A DNA stretch of 64,000 nucleotides from Nocardioides lacusdianchii (GCF_020102855.1 NZ_JADHZD010000011.1:62001-126000), one strand, 5' to 3'; shown: positions 8,865-18,867, counted from the stretch's first letter. Numbers and translations are program-made. Notes: generated by a model from the letters alone, not told the origin.

Positions 8865-10583
8865 ATGAGCATGTCACCGGGTGGACCGGAGTACCTCGAG
8901 GGATCGGGGCCGGCCACGACCGCCCCCGACAACGACAACCGCAAGCGGCTGATCGCGCTCGGCGCCATCGTCGCCGGCGGCGCGGTGGTCGCAGGTGGCG
9001 CCTGGGCGGCGACCAGCTTCTTCGCCACCGGTGAGCAGCCCGCCGAGGCGTTGCCCGCCTCGACCGTCGCCTACATGAGCGTCGACCTCGACCCCAGCGG
9101 CGGGCAGAAGATCGAGGCGATCCGGACGCTGCGCAAGTTCCCGGCCTTCACCGACGAGATCGACCTCGAGACCGACGACGACCTCCGCGAGCGCCTGTTC
9201 GAGGAGATCACCTCCTCCGGCGAGTGCGAGGGCCTCGACTACGCCGAGGACGTCGCGCCGTGGCTGGGCTCGCGCGCCGCCGTGGCAGCGGTCGACCTCG
9301 GTGAGGACGAGCCCGCGCCGGTCGCGGTCGTCCAGGTGACCGACGCGGGTGCGGCCGAGGAAGGGGTCCAGACCCTGATCGACACCTGCGGCGGCGGGTC
9401 GAGCGACGAGAGCGGTGACGTGGGCGGCTGGGCCGTCGAGGGCGACTGGCTCGTGCTGGCCGAGACCGACGAGATCGCCGACCAGGTGGTCGAGGCCGGG
9501 GGCTCCGGCACGCTCGCCGACGACGCGGCCTACGCGAAGTGGACCGGCGAGGCGGGTGACGACGGCTTCATGTCCTTCTACGTTGCCAAGAGCGCCGCCC
9601 AGTACCTCGGCGACGTGGCCGCGCTGGGTGCGCCGCTGACCGGGATGTCGTCGGACTCGATGGGCGGGTTGGACGAGCCCTTCGACCAGGAGTGCCTCGA
9701 CTCGGCCACGACGTCCGAGGAGTTCGACGCTTGCTTCTCCGAGCCGACCGAGCCCTCCTCCGACAGCGGCTCGGGCGAGGTCCCGCCGGAGCTCCAGCAG
9801 GTGATCGACGACTTCGACGGCATGGCCGCCACCGTCCGCTTCGACGACGGCTCGATGGAGATCGAGTACGCCGTGTCCAACTATCAGCCCGACATGACGA
9901 AGTTCGTCGACTCCGACGAGGGTGCCTCGATGGTCGCCGGACTCCCCGAGGACACGGTGGCCGCGCTGGGCTTCTCCCTCGAGGAGGGCTGGGCCGAGGC
10001 GTTCGTCGACTACATCAAGACCACGCTGCCCGACGACACGGCGTCGATCGACGAGGGCATCGCGGAGCTCGAGAGCGAGACCGGGCTCGAGTTCCCCGAG
10101 GACATCGAGACGCTGATGGGCGAGGGCGTGACGATCTCCCTCGGCGGGGGCATCGACCCCGACGCGATCGCCAACGGCGGCCCCGGTGAGCTGCCCGCAG
10201 GCATCACCATCAAGGGTGACGCCGAGGAGATCCAGGCAGTGCTCGACAAGATCGTCGACCAGGTGCCCTCGGAGATGACTCCGATGATGGAGGTGACCGA
10301 GGGGGACGGCTACGCCGTCCTGGCGTTCCAGGACGGCTACCGCGGCAAGCTGGAGGCCGGTGGCGACCTCGGTGGCACCGACGACTACGGCCGGGTGGTG
10401 GAGGACGGCGACGCCCAGTCGGTGCTCTACGTCAACTTCGACGCCGACGACAACTGGCTGGTCCGCGTCACCGACGACATGCCCGAGGTGAGCGAGAACC
10501 TCGAGCCGCTCTCGGCCTTCGGGATCAGCAGCTGGGTGGACGGCGACGTGCTGCACGGCCAGATGGAGCTGACGACCGACTGA
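8865..10583 (+). CDS. DUF3352 domain protein, single-pass and secreted
   Basis: A 572-residue acidic protein. One membrane segment (residues ~28-50, LIALGAIVAGGAVVAGGAWA) anchors a large extracytoplasmic part. LPASTVAYMSVDLDPSGGQK and the later repeats of the same kind (LPEDTVAALGFSLEEGW) mark DUF3352, a family of envelope proteins of unknown function. Cysteines are few and could form two disulfides. Strong Asp/Glu bias gives a very low pI. It has its own promoter and is convergent with ybaK. Confidence 0.87.
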   Translation: MSMSPGGPEYLEGSGPATTAPDNDNRKRLIALGAIVAGGAVVAGGAWAATSFFATGEQPAEALPASTVAYMSVDLDPSGGQKIEAIRTLRKFPAFTDEIDLETDDDLRERLFEEITSSGECEGLDYAEDVAPWLGSRAAVAAVDLGEDEPAPVAVVQVTDAGAAEEGVQTLIDTCGGGSSDESGDVGGWAVEGDWLVLAETDEIADQVVEAGGSGTLADDAAYAKWTGEAGDDGFMSFYVAKSAAQYLGDVAALGAPLTGMSSDSMGGLDEPFDQECLDSATTSEEFDACFSEPTEPSSDSGSGEVPPELQQVIDDFDGMAATVRFDDGSMEIEYAVSNYQPDMTKFVDSDEGASMVAGLPEDTVAALGFSLEEGWAEAFVDYIKTTLPDDTASIDEGIAELESETGLEFPEDIETLMGEGVTISLGGGIDPDAIANGGPGELPAGITIKGDAEEIQAVLDKIVDQVPSEMTPMMEVTEGDGYAVLAFQDGYRGKLEAGGDLGGTDDYGRVVEDGDAQSVLYVNFDADDNWLVRVTDDMPEVSENLEPLSAFGISSWVDGDVLHGQMELTTD

Positions 10584-10598
10584 GTCGCTCGTACGCAC

Positions 10599-11087
10599 TC
10601 AGCGACCGATGGTGGCGGTCACCGCACCGGTGACCGCCACCAGGTCGTGCGGGGCGAGCTCGAGGTCGAAGCCGCGTCGCCCGCCGGAGACCAGGATCGT
10701 GCCGTGCTCGAGCGCGGAGGCGTCCAGCACGGTCGGGTGGGCGCGCTTCTGACCGATGGGGGAGATGCCTCCCGCGACGTAGCCGGTGGCCCGCTCGGCG
10801 GCTGCGACCTCGGCCATGACCGCCTTGCTCCCGCCGAGGGCGCGCGCCAGGGCCTTCAGGTCCAGCTGCCCGGAGACCGGGACGATCCCGACGACCAGCC
10901 GGCCGTCGAGCGAGGCGAGCAGCGTCTTGAAGACCCGCGCCGGGTCGACGCCCAGCGCCTCGGCCGCCTCGAGGCCGTACGACGCCGCGCGGGGGTCGTG
11001 CTCGTAGGCGCGCACCTCGTAGGCGATGCCCGCGGCGCCCAGCGCCACGGTGGCCGGGGTGCCGCCGGGGGACTTGCGCTTTGCCAC
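10599..11087 (-). CDS. ybaK: Cys-tRNA(Pro)/Cys-tRNA deacylase, YbaK/EbsC type
   Basis: Trans-editing enzyme that hydrolyses Cys mischarged on tRNA(Pro). The 162 residues fit the family: [22 protein letters not shown] start, [20 protein letters not shown], the conserved [28 protein letters not shown] segment (the Lys and the GGISP loop form the editing pocket), and [11 protein letters not shown]. The 3' end of the gene contains a 14-bp perfect inverted repeat (10611-10641). Convergent with the DUF3352 gene, 15 nt apart. Confidence 0.94.
   Translation of the reverse strand: MAKRKSPGGTPATVALGAAGIAYEVRAYEHDPRAASYGLEAAEALGVDPARVFKTLLASLDGRLVVGIVPVSGQLDLKALARALGGSKAVMAEVAAAERATGYVAGGISPIGQKRAHPTVLDASALEHGTILVSGGRRGFDLELAPHDLVAVTGAVTATIGR
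10611..10641. terminator. 14-bp perfect inverted repeat inside the ybaK 3' end
   Basis: GGTGGCGGTCACCG (10611-10624), CAC, CGGTGACCGCCACC (10628-10641). The arms pair perfectly with a 3-base loop. It encodes [10 protein letters not shown] near the YbaK C-terminus, so one stretch serves as coding sequence and as a very stable hairpin. It may end transcription coming rightward from the DUF3352 gene; there is no T-run. Confidence 0.5.
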
Positions 11088-11219
11088 GGCTGCTCACTCC
11101 TCGCGTTCGTCATGGTGGATTTTCGACGCGCTCGTGCGACTTCGTTCCTCAGCCGCGTCGCTTGCTCGATCTGGCCGCGCCCACGCGCCGCGCTCCTCCC
11201 TCACGCGCCGCTGCGCGTC

Positions 11220-11885
11220 TCAGTTCGGCGACCACGCGGTGCGCGCGACCTGGGTCGCGGGCAGGGAGGGGATGACGTTGATCGCGCGGAGCTCCTCGGT
11301 GAGCAGGCGCGTCACCAGCCGGAGCCGCTCGGTGGCGTCGGGCGCCTCGAGCAGCGACTGGCGCTCGGCCATCGGCAGCGGGGTGAGGGCGGACAGCGTC
11401 CAGGCGAGGTAGTCGGGGTCGCGCGGCAGCGTGCCGCTGAACGGGTCGCCCTGGAGCTCGGTCATCGCTGCGCGGAAGGCCGTGAAGGTCGAGCGCGCGC
11501 GGTCGAGCACGTCGATGGGCACCTCGACCTCGGGCTCCGGCATCACCGCGACCATGCCCTGGGGGAACTCGTCGCCGCGCGACATCTCCTCCAGCTTCAG
11601 CCGCTCGCGTGCGACCGCGACGATGTCGAAGGTGCCGTCCTCGCGGCGGTCCACCTCGGTGAGCTGCAGCACGCACCCCACGCGGTAGACCGACTGGGCG
11701 CCGTGGTCGCCGACCTCGTAGCCCTCGCGGATCGCCACGGTGCCGAAGACCCGCGCCGCCGGGTCGTCCACCGTGAGCAGGTGCCGCACGAGCATGCGGT
11801 AGCGGTCCTCGAAGACGTGGAGCGGCAGGCTCATCCCCGGGAACACCACGGTGTTCAGCGGGAACATCGGCAGCGGGTCGCTCAC
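11220..11885 (-). CDS. LON peptidase substrate-binding domain protein
   Basis: A 221-residue protein made almost only of the Lon N-terminal (LAN/PUA-like) domain: [66 protein letters not shown]. There is no AAA or protease domain, so it is a stand-alone member. The role in actinobacteria is unclear. The 130-bp gap to ybaK holds no gene that I can support. Confidence 0.92.
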   Translation of the reverse strand: MSDPLPMFPLNTVVFPGMSLPLHVFEDRYRMLVRHLLTVDDPAARVFGTVAIREGYEVGDHGAQSVYRVGCVLQLTEVDRREDGTFDIVAVARERLKLEEMSRGDEFPQGMVAVMPEPEVEVPIDVLDRARSTFTAFRAAMTELQGDPFSGTLPRDPDYLAWTLSALTPLPMAERQSLLEAPDATERLRLVTRLLTEELRAINVIPSLPATQVARTAWSPN

Positions 11886-11950
11886 GTTGCGAGACTAGCC
11901 GGGCGTGTCCACCCGGCACCCGCGACTTCGGTCCGACCCGCCGGGGAACC

Positions 11951-11963
11951 TAGACTCGGGGGC
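11951..11963 (+). promoter_or_regulatory. Putative leaderless promoter -10 of hisD
   Basis: TAGACT at 11951-11956 is followed by only seven bases before the hisD ATG (11964), with no room for a leader and no Shine-Dalgarno beyond a G-run. This fits a leaderless mRNA. Confidence 0.5.
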
Positions 11964-13286
11964 ATGTCCCTCATCCGCCGCATCGACCTGCGGGACGCCG
12001 ACCGGGCGTCCGTCGACTATCGCGCGAGCGTGCCTCGCGCCGAGTTCGACGTCGAGGCCGCGACGCATCAGGTGCAGCCGATCATCGACGCCGTCCGGGC
12101 CCGGGGCGTCGAGGCGATCACCGAGTTCTCCGCCCGTTTCGACGGCGTCGAGACCGAGGACATCACCGTGCCGCGCGAGGCCATCCGGGCCGCGCTCGAG
12201 GAGCTCGACCTGGGCGTGCGCGCCGCGCTGGAGGAGTCGATCCGCCGGCTGCGGATGACGTCGGAGGCCGAGCTCGAGCACGACGTGACCAGCGAGGTCG
12301 CGCCGGGCGCGACCGTCACCCACCGCAAGGTGGCCATCGACCGCGTCGGCCTCTACGTCCCCGGCGGGCTCGCGCCGCTGGTCAGCAGCGTCGTCATGAA
12401 CGTCGTGCCCGCCCAGGTCGCCGGGGTGCGCTCGATCGCCCTCGCCAGCCCGCCGCAGAAGAACAACGGCGGCCTGCCGGAGCCCGCGATCCTGGCTGCG
12501 TGCGCGCTGCTCGGCGTCGACGAGGTGTACGCCGTCGGCGGCGCCCAGGCGATCGCGATGTTCGCCTACGGAGCCGGTCCGTGCGCGCCGGTCAACCTGG
12601 TGACGGGCCCCGGCAACATCTACGTCGCGGCGGCCAAGCGGCTGCTGCGCGGCGTGGTCGGCATCGACTCCGAGGCCGGTCCCACCGAGATCGCGATCCT
12701 CGCAGACGACAGCGCCGACCCGGCGTACGTCGCCGCCGACATGGTCAGCCAGGCCGAGCACGACCCGATGGCCGCATCCGTGCTGGTCACCGACTCGCTC
12801 GCCCTCGCCGACGCGGTCGAGGCCGAGCTCGACAAGCAGGTCCACGCGACCCGCCACACCGAGCGGATCCTCACCGCGCTCGGCGGTCGCCAGTCCGGCA
12901 TCGTGCTGGTCGACGACATGGACCAGGGCGTGGAGGTCGTCGACGCCTACGCCGCCGAGCACCTCGAGATCCAGACCCTTGACTCCGCCGGCCACGCCGC
13001 GCGCATCCGCAACGCTGGCGCGATCTTCGTCGGACCGTGGTCCCCGGTCTCCCTGGGCGACTACTGCGCCGGCTCCAACCACGTGCTGCCCACCGCCGGC
13101 TGCGCCTGCCACTCCAGCGGGCTGTCGGTGCGCGCCTTCACGAAGTCGGTGCACGTCATCGACTACTCGCGTGAGGCGCTCGCCGAGGTCGCCGACCACG
13201 TGGTGACCCTGTCGGGGGCCGAGGACCTGCCCGGCCACGGCCAGGCGGTCAGCGTCCGGTTCGACGCCGAGCCCACGCAGCCGTGA
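11964..13286 (+). CDS. hisD: Histidinol dehydrogenase
   Basis: Last two steps of histidine synthesis, L-histidinol to L-histidine with 2 NAD. The 440 residues carry the family blocks: [59 protein letters not shown] and [17 protein letters not shown], with the Zn-binding Gln/His and the catalytic His-Glu region in the usual places. The start at 11964 gives [13 protein letters not shown], the standard N-terminus. First gene of hisD-C-B-H; stop overlaps hisC by 4 nt. Confidence 0.98.
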   Translation: MSLIRRIDLRDADRASVDYRASVPRAEFDVEAATHQVQPIIDAVRARGVEAITEFSARFDGVETEDITVPREAIRAALEELDLGVRAALEESIRRLRMTSEAELEHDVTSEVAPGATVTHRKVAIDRVGLYVPGGLAPLVSSVVMNVVPAQVAGVRSIALASPPQKNNGGLPEPAILAACALLGVDEVYAVGGAQAIAMFAYGAGPCAPVNLVTGPGNIYVAAAKRLLRGVVGIDSEAGPTEIAILADDSADPAYVAADMVSQAEHDPMAASVLVTDSLALADAVEAELDKQVHATRHTERILTALGGRQSGIVLVDDMDQGVEVVDAYAAEHLEIQTLDSAGHAARIRNAGAIFVGPWSPVSLGDYCAGSNHVLPTAGCACHSSGLSVRAFTKSVHVIDYSREALAEVADHVVTLSGAEDLPGHGQAVSVRFDAEPTQP

Positions 13287-14413
13287 GCGGCCGGTTCCCA
13301 CCCCTGCGCGAGGAGCTGCAGGGGATCGAGCCCTACGGCGCGCCCCAGCTGACGCTCGAGCAGGCGCCGGTCCAGCTCAACGTCAACGAGAACCCCTACG
13401 GTCCCTCGCCGGAGGCCGCGGGCGACATCGCGCGTGCCGTCGGCGAGGCGGCGGTGACGCTGAACCGCTACCCCGACCGGGAGTTCGTCGAGCTGCGCGA
13501 GGCGCTGGCGGCGTACCTCAACACGTCGGGCGGCTCCGGCATCACGCCCGCGATGGTGTGGGCGGCCAACGGGTCCAACGAGGTGATGCTGCAGCTGCTG
13601 CAGGCCTTCGGCGGCCCCGGACGCGTCGCGCTGTCGTTCGCGCCGACGTACTCGATGTATCCCGAGTACGCCCGCGACACGATGACCGAGTGGGTGGCCG
13701 GCCACCGCGCCGAGGACTTCTCCCTCGACCTCGACGCCGCGCGGGAGCTCGTCCTCGAGCGCAAGCCGTCGGTGGTGCTGCTGCCCAGCCCCAACAACCC
13801 CACCGGCACCGCCCTCCCGCCCGAAGCGGTGTCCATGCTCTGCGAGGCTGCCGGGTCCTACGAGCCCGGGGGCCTCGTGGTGGTCGACGAGGCCTACGGC
13901 GAGTTCCGCCGCGCCGGTACGCCGAGCGCGCTGGAGCTGCTGCCCGAGCACCGCAACCTCGTGGTGACGCGCACGATGAGCAAGGCGTTCGCGCTGGCGG
14001 GCGCCCGACTGGGCTACCTCGCCGCGGACCCCGCCATCGGCGACGCGATCCGGGTGGTACGGCTGCCCTACCACCTCTCCGCCGTCACCCAGGCGACCGC
14101 GCTCGCCGCGCTGCGGTACGCGCCGGAGCTGCTCGGCCGGGTCGACGACCTGCGCGCCGAGCGCGACGCGACCGTGGTGTGGCTGCGCGAGCAGGGCTTC
14201 GAGGTCGCCGACTCCGACGCCAACTTCGTGCTGTTCGGCCGCTTCGGCGACCGGCACGCGGTCTGGCAGGGGCTGGTCGACCGCGGGGTGCTGATCCGTG
14301 AGACCGGACCCGAGGGCTGGCTGCGCGTCTCGGTTGGCACCCCCGACGAGATGGCAGCATTCAGGAAGGCACTGATGGACGTGACCATCGACGCGAACGA
14401 GGAGCAAGCATGA
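13283..14413 (+). CDS. hisC: Histidinol-phosphate aminotransferase
   Basis: PLP enzyme converting imidazole-acetol phosphate to histidinol phosphate. It is 376 residues, fold type [15 protein letters not shown] at the start, [22 protein letters not shown] (Asp contacting the PLP ring) and [17 protein letters not shown] with the Schiff-base Lys, then the phosphate-binding Arg near the C-terminus ([13 protein letters not shown]). The GTG start overlaps hisD; the stop overlaps hisB (ATGA). Confidence 0.97.
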   Translation: MSGRFPPLREELQGIEPYGAPQLTLEQAPVQLNVNENPYGPSPEAAGDIARAVGEAAVTLNRYPDREFVELREALAAYLNTSGGSGITPAMVWAANGSNEVMLQLLQAFGGPGRVALSFAPTYSMYPEYARDTMTEWVAGHRAEDFSLDLDAARELVLERKPSVVLLPSPNNPTGTALPPEAVSMLCEAAGSYEPGGLVVVDEAYGEFRRAGTPSALELLPEHRNLVVTRTMSKAFALAGARLGYLAADPAIGDAIRVVRLPYHLSAVTQATALAALRYAPELLGRVDDLRAERDATVVWLREQGFEVADSDANFVLFGRFGDRHAVWQGLVDRGVLIRETGPEGWLRVSVGTPDEMAAFRKALMDVTIDANEEQA

Positions 14414-15018
14414 GCCGCACCGCCAGGATCGAGCGCACCACCAAGGAGTCGAAGGTGCTCGTCGAGGTCGACCTCGACGGGACCGGCCGCTCCGAGGTGT
14501 CCACCGGCGTGGGGTTCTACGACCACATGCTCGACGCCTTCTCGCGCCACTCGCTGACCGACCTCGTCGTCCGCACCGAGGGCGACACCCACATCGACGC
14601 CCACCACACCGTCGAGGACACCGCGATCGTGCTCGGCCAGGCCCTGCGCGAGGCGCTGGGCGACAAGTCCGGCATCCGCCGCTTCGGTGACGCGACCGTG
14701 CCGCTCGACGAGGCGCTCGTCCAGGCAGTCGTCGACGTCTCGGGCCGCCCCTACTGCGTGCACACCGGCGAGCCCGAGGGCCAGGTCTACGTCGCGATCG
14801 GCGGCACCGGTGCGGCGTACCAGGGCTCCCTGACCCGCCACGTCTTCGAGACCATCTCCTTCCACGCCCACCTCGCGCTGCACGTGCGCGTGCTGGCCGG
14901 ACGCGACCCGCACCACCTCGTCGAGGCGCAGTTCAAGGCGTTCGCCCGGGCGTTCCGCGACGCGGTCGCGATCGACCCGCGCGAGACGGGTGTGCCGTCG
15001 ACCAAGGGCAGCCTGTGA
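14410..15018 (+). CDS. hisB: Imidazoleglycerol-phosphate dehydratase
   Basis: Mn-dependent dehydration of imidazoleglycerol phosphate. At 202 residues it is the monofunctional form, without the phosphatase part of enterobacterial HisB. The two metal-binding motifs are visible: [19 protein letters not shown] (HHxxED) in the middle and the [14 protein letters not shown] version near the end, plus [16 protein letters not shown]. Four-nt overlaps on both sides. Confidence 0.98.
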   Translation: MSRTARIERTTKESKVLVEVDLDGTGRSEVSTGVGFYDHMLDAFSRHSLTDLVVRTEGDTHIDAHHTVEDTAIVLGQALREALGDKSGIRRFGDATVPLDEALVQAVVDVSGRPYCVHTGEPEGQVYVAIGGTGAAYQGSLTRHVFETISFHAHLALHVRVLAGRDPHHLVEAQFKAFARAFRDAVAIDPRETGVPSTKGSL

Positions 15019-15653
15019 CCCCTGACGTCGTCGTCCTCGACTACGGCTCGGGCAACCTGCGCTCGGTCGTGCGGGCCGTCGAGCGCGCCGGCGCCGAGGT
15101 CACCCTGACCGGCGACTTCGAGACCGCTCTCGCGGCCGACGGCCTCGTGGTGCCCGGCGTGGGGGCGTACGCCGCCTGCATGGAGGGCCTGCGCGCCATC
15201 AAGGGCGACCGCATCATCGGCCGGCGCCTGGCGGGCGGCCGGCCGGTGCTGGGCATCTGCGTGGGCATGCAGGTGCTGTTCTCCGGCGGTGTCGAGCACG
15301 GCGTGGAGACCGACGGCTGCGACGAGTGGCCCGGCCTGGTCACCCGCCTCGAGGCCGACGTGGTGCCGCACATGGGCTGGAACACGGTCGAGGTGCCGTC
15401 CGGTTCGCGGCTCTTCAGCGGCATCGAGGACGAGCGGTTCTACTTCGTGCACTCCTACGCCGCGCGGTCGTGGGACCTGGTCACCAACGACCGCACGCGC
15501 GCGCCCCTGGTGACGTGGGCCGAGCACGGGGGAGACCGGTTCGTGGCGGCGGTCGAGAACGGGCCCCTCGCGGCGACCCAGTTCCACCCCGAGAAGTCGG
15601 GGGACGCGGGCGCCGAGCTGCTCAAGAACTGGGTCGCGTCGCTCCGCGCCTGA
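15015..15653 (+). CDS. hisH: Imidazole glycerol phosphate synthase, glutaminase subunit
   Basis: Supplies ammonia to HisF. Class I glutamine amidotransferase of 212 residues: [11 protein letters not shown] start, [11 protein letters not shown] oxyanion strand, [12 protein letters not shown] with the nucleophilic Cys, and [12 protein letters not shown] with the catalytic His and Glu. Its partner hisF lies 5.4 kb downstream after an interruption of the his gene order. Confidence 0.97.
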   Translation: MTPDVVVLDYGSGNLRSVVRAVERAGAEVTLTGDFETALAADGLVVPGVGAYAACMEGLRAIKGDRIIGRRLAGGRPVLGICVGMQVLFSGGVEHGVETDGCDEWPGLVTRLEADVVPHMGWNTVEVPSGSRLFSGIEDERFYFVHSYAARSWDLVTNDRTRAPLVTWAEHGGDRFVAAVENGPLAATQFHPEKSGDAGAELLKNWVASLRA

Positions 15654-15720
15654 GGTCTTGCTCGGACCTCCGGTCTGCACCAGTGGTCGCGGCCCGCTAC
15701 CGCGTGCCACAGTGTCGTCC

Positions 15721-16659
15721 GTGTCCAAGGTCGCAGTCGTCGGAGCCGGAGCGGTCGGGACCGCCATCGCCTATGCAGCACAGACCCGTGGCACCTGCCG
15801 TGAGCTCGCGCTGTTCGACCTCAACGCCGGCAAGGTGCGCGCCGAGGTGCTCGACCTCAACCACGGCCTCCAGTTCACCCCGATGGCCCGGATCACCGGC
15901 AGCGACGACCTGGAGGTCTGCGCCGGCGCGGACGTCGTCGTCATCACGGCCGGCGCCAAGCAGGACCCCGGACAGACCCGCCTCGACCTCGCCGCGGCCA
16001 ACGTGGCGATGTGCCGCGAGCTCGTGCCCGAGCTGGTGCGCCTCGCGCCCGACGCGCTGCTGCTGGTCGTGACCAACCCCGTCGACGTGGTGACCTACGC
16101 CGCGCTGGAGTTCAGCGGTCTGCCGCCGCACCGGGTCTTCGGCTCGGGCACGGTGCTGGACTCCTCCCGACTGCGCTTCCTCATCGCCGAGCACACCCGC
16201 GTGGCCGTGCAGAACGTGCACGCCTACATCGCCGGCGAGCACGGCGACTCCGAGGTGCCGCTGTGGTCCACCGCGACCATCGGGGGCGTGCCCGTGAAGG
16301 ACTGGGAGGGCAACGGCGTACGCACCCTCGACGAGGAGGTGCGCACCCGCATCCACCACCAGGTGGTCACCTCGGCCTACGAGATCATCGCCGGCAAGGG
16401 GGCCACCAGCCTCGCGATCGGCCTGGCCGTCTCCCGTGTCCTGGAGGCGGTGCTCAACGACGAGCACCGGGTGCTGCCGGTGACCTCACGCCTCGACGAC
16501 CTGCACGGCCTCTCCGACGTCTGCCTGTCCATGCCGTCGGTGGTCGGGCGCAACGGCATCGAGAGCGTGCTCGCCACCCCGCTCGCCGACGACGAGCTCG
16601 ACGCGCTGACCGCGTCCGCCGCCGCGGTCACCGCCGTGGCACGGAGCCTGGGCCTCTAG
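15721..16659 (+). CDS. ldh: L-lactate dehydrogenase
   Basis: NAD-dependent 2-hydroxyacid dehydrogenase, 312 residues. VAVVGAGAVGTAIAYA is the Rossmann loop; AGAKQDPGQTRLDL has Gln at the specificity position (Arg in malate dehydrogenase), followed by the loop Arg; VTNPVDVVTYAAL and IAGEHGDSEVPLWS hold the substrate Arg/His region. I chose GTG 15721 because it places VGAGAVG at the usual distance; GTG 15712 is also possible. It sits within the interruption of the his genes. The stop shares CTAG with the gene on the other strand. Confidence 0.93.
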   Translation: MSKVAVVGAGAVGTAIAYAAQTRGTCRELALFDLNAGKVRAEVLDLNHGLQFTPMARITGSDDLEVCAGADVVVITAGAKQDPGQTRLDLAAANVAMCRELVPELVRLAPDALLLVVTNPVDVVTYAALEFSGLPPHRVFGSGTVLDSSRLRFLIAEHTRVAVQNVHAYIAGEHGDSEVPLWSTATIGGVPVKDWEGNGVRTLDEEVRTRIHHQVVTSAYEIIAGKGATSLAIGLAVSRVLEAVLNDEHRVLPVTSRLDDLHGLSDVCLSMPSVVGRNGIESVLATPLADDELDALTASAAAVTAVARSLGL

Positions 16660-17162
16660 CCCGACGCGCCCTGGTCCGACTCGGCGAGCGCCTTCAGGGT
16701 GAGCAGCTGCTTGCGGGCCATCACCAGGTCGCCGACCGACAGCGCCGGTGCGAGGATGCGGTGGGTGCGCGCGGCCACCTTCAGCAGCAACCGGGTGCCC
16801 GTGGCCTCCGGCACGACGGCGTACGACATGTACGCCGACATGATCCGCGCGGTGAGCTCGCGTCCGGGGTCGACCGCCAGCACCTCGCCCTGGTCGATCC
16901 CGAAGGCCCGGGTGAACGGGTCGCCGGGCGTGGGCTCCGGCACGTCGCGCAGCTCGCGAGGCGAACGGCGCCCGAGGTTGTCGACGAGGTCGTAGGAGTA
17001 CGGCGCGATCCGCACCTGCCGCAGCCGCGCCCACACCGTCTCGGGGTCGGCGTGGACAGTGACGCCCCGCCACGCCTCGAGCGTGGGGGCGGCGACGAGC
17101 GCGTCGCAGCCGTAGCGCCGCTCCACCTCGGCCTGCGTCACGCCCCACCGATCGCCGATCAC
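16656..17162 (-). CDS. SRPBCC-fold (polyketide cyclase/dehydrase-like) protein
   Basis: A 168-residue soluble protein. WRGVTVHADPETVWARLRQVRIAPYSYDLVDNLGRRSP is the entry strand and helix of the START/SRPBCC lipid-binding fold, and the Arg-rich C-terminal helix closes it. No ligand can be named. It is convergent with ldh and overlaps it by 4 nt. Confidence 0.78.
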   Translation of the reverse strand: MIGDRWGVTQAEVERRYGCDALVAAPTLEAWRGVTVHADPETVWARLRQVRIAPYSYDLVDNLGRRSPRELRDVPEPTPGDPFTRAFGIDQGEVLAVDPGRELTARIMSAYMSYAVVPEATGTRLLLKVAARTHRILAPALSVGDLVMARKQLLTLKALAESDQGASG

Positions 17163-17192
17163 GCTGCCACGCTAGTCGGGGCCGCCACTTCG

Positions 17193-17239
17193 TTGGTCGA
17201 GTAGCCGGAGCTAGGTACGAGCGGAGGCGTATCGAGACC
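17193..17239. repeat. Intergenic palindromic repeat, GGTCGAGTAG...GTATCGAGACC type
   Basis: A 47-bp element starting TTGGTCGAGTAGCCGGAG and ending GGAGGCGTATCGAGACC. The outer ends form an imperfect inverted repeat (GGTC...GACC with internal GAG/CTC pairing). I recall this element as widely dispersed in Nocardioides intergenic DNA. A second copy lies inside the HNH gene about 1 kb downstream. Confidence 0.75.
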
Positions 17240-17264
17240 CGCGCCCACTGTCGGACCCCTTCCC

Positions 17265-17277
17265 TAGACTCGAACAC
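17265..17277 (+). promoter_or_regulatory. Putative leaderless promoter -10 of the HNH gene
   Basis: TAGACT at 17265-17270 lies seven bases before ATG 17278. Same arrangement as hisD. Confidence 0.5.
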
Positions 17278-18792
17278 ATGATCGAGACACTGGAAGCGGG
17301 GCCGGAGGCTGGGGCAGACGCCCTGAGCCCCGCAGCCCTGCTCGCCTCGATCCGCTCCCGCAAGGCGGCTGAGGATCAGGCCGCGGCCGATGTGCTGGAG
17401 CTCGCTGCCAGGTGGGCGGACCTGCACCCGCCGGAGTCGATCCACAGCGCAGCGTCGTTCACGGTGGCGGGGTGTGAGCACGAGGAGCCGATCGCCGGAC
17501 CGGGTACGCCGCTGGTGGCGGAGTTCTGCGTCGCCGAGCTCGGCACCGTCCTCGGCATCACGAGCGTGTCGGCGAAGAAGCTGATCGGTCATGCCCTGGA
17601 GCTGCGCCACCGTCTCCCGCGGTTGTGGGCGCAGGTCCACGCGGGACGGGTGCCGGCGTGGCGGGCTCGTGCGGTCGCCGAGGCGACGATCCACTCGACC
17701 CCTGCGTTGACTCGTGAGGCGGCGCGGTTCGTCGACGCGCAGGTCGCGGCCGTGGCCGGCAGGATCGGGCCCGCGCAGCTGGACCGGCTCGTCGCGGAGA
17801 CCATCAAGCGCTACGACCTCGCCACGGTGGACCCGGCGGCGGATCCGGAGGACGGTTACCTGCACGTGGACCCGCGCCACGTGACGATCCACGACCAGGA
17901 CGTGCACTTTGCCGGGACGGTGCGGCTCGAGGCCGAGGTCGACCTCGCCGACGGTCTCGACATCCACCAGGCCCTCGCCTACCGTGCTGCCACTCTCAAG
18001 GCCCTCGGGTCCGAGCTGCCGCTCGACGCACGGCGCGCCAAGGCCCTGGGTGACCTGGCCCGGACGCAGACCGCGCTCGACCTCCACGACTCTGCTGCTG
18101 GTCGAGCAGCCGGTGGATCTGCTGGTGATCGAGCAGCCGGTGGATCTGCTGGTGGTCGAGTAGCCGGTGGATCTGTTGGTGGTCGAGTAGCCGGTGAGGA
18201 ACGAGCCGGCGTATCGAGGCCCGACCTCCCCGCAGCCCGTCAGGTCGTCCTCCACGCCCACTTCGACGCCACCACGGCCGGCGACACCACGATCTTCAGT
18301 CCGACCGGTCGGCTCGAGGAAGGCCAGCGGCTGGTCCTGCTCGACCAGCTGAAGTCGTGGTGCGGTGACTCGCGGACGAAGGTCACGGTCAAGCCGGTCA
18401 TCGACCTCAACGAACCGAAGTCTGCGCCGGGATACGAGATCCCGGACCGGATCCGTGAGCACGTCATCCTCCGGGATCGGACCTGCGTGTTCCCGTGGTG
18501 CGCGCGGCCCGCGCGTGGTTGCGACGTCGACCACGTCACCGAGTTCGACCACGACGCCGAGGCAGACGGTCGACCCCAACCCGGACCGACGGAGACCGAG
18601 AACCTGGGCGCGTTGTGCCGGTTCCACCACAGGCTCAAGACCCACTCCGCCTGGCGCTACGACATGGTCGCGCCCGGAGTGTTCGAGTGGACCTCTCCTC
18701 ACGGCCACCGATACCGCCGCGACCGCACGGGCACCACCGCACTCGACCCACCTGACCCCGGCCGTCCCCGGGTCCCGTCGCCGCGAAGATGA
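17278..18792 (+). CDS. DUF222/HNH endonuclease-signature protein with an internal repeat insertion
   Basis: A 504-residue member of the multicopy actinobacterial DUF222 + HNH family (13E12-repeat type). Residues ~15-260 are the helical DUF222 part. The C-terminal HNH motif reads CVFPWCARPARGCDVDHV, then NLGALCRFHHRLKTH, with the metal-binding Cys and His pairs. Residues ~273-312 are an odd Gly/Ala/Ser-rich insert (about four 9-residue repeats, GGSAGxR(A/V)A), encoded by tandem copies of a dispersed repeat read in frame. Cellular role is unknown; the family is often linked to mobile DNA. Confidence 0.92.
   Translation: MIETLEAGPEAGADALSPAALLASIRSRKAAEDQAAADVLELAARWADLHPPESIHSAASFTVAGCEHEEPIAGPGTPLVAEFCVAELGTVLGITSVSAKKLIGHALELRHRLPRLWAQVHAGRVPAWRARAVAEATIHSTPALTREAARFVDAQVAAVAGRIGPAQLDRLVAETIKRYDLATVDPAADPEDGYLHVDPRHVTIHDQDVHFAGTVRLEAEVDLADGLDIHQALAYRAATLKALGSELPLDARRAKALGDLARTQTALDLHDSAAGRAAGGSAGDRAAGGSAGGRVAGGSVGGRVAGEERAGVSRPDLPAARQVVLHAHFDATTAGDTTIFSPTGRLEEGQRLVLLDQLKSWCGDSRTKVTVKPVIDLNEPKSAPGYEIPDRIREHVILRDRTCVFPWCARPARGCDVDHVTEFDHDAEADGRPQPGPTETENLGALCRFHHRLKTHSAWRYDMVAPGVFEWTSPHGHRYRRDRTGTTALDPPDPGRPRVPSPRR
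18095..18220. repeat. Tandem ~27-bp array and repeat copy inside the HNH gene
   Basis: Two full 27-bp units (18119-18145 and 18146-18172) are flanked by a 24-bp variant ending at 18118 and a partial unit at 18173-18198. Each contains GGTCGAG(C/T)AGCCGGTG, the left half of the intergenic element at 17193. The last unit continues into GCGTATCGAGGCC, the right half. It stays in frame, adding a flexible repeat to the protein. Confidence 0.85.
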
Positions 18793-18804
18793 CCACGCCC
18801 TATA

Positions 18805-18866
18805 CCCCGCCACCCACGCGTCGGCGGGGTCACAGGCACGTCCCGGTCCGCCCGGCGCGGCCGGGC
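18805..18866. terminator. Two hairpins between convergent genes
   Basis: CCCCGCC (18805-18811) pairs with GGCGGGG (18823-18829), and GCCCGGC (18850-18856) pairs with GCCGGGC (18860-18866). They fill the 75-bp gap between the convergent HNH and DUF3626 genes and could act in both directions. Confidence 0.5.
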
Positions 18867-18867
18867 C

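Noticed and set aside
18095-18200. CRISPR array in the HNH gene
   Set aside because: Units are contiguous without spacers and stay in frame; no cas genes are nearby.
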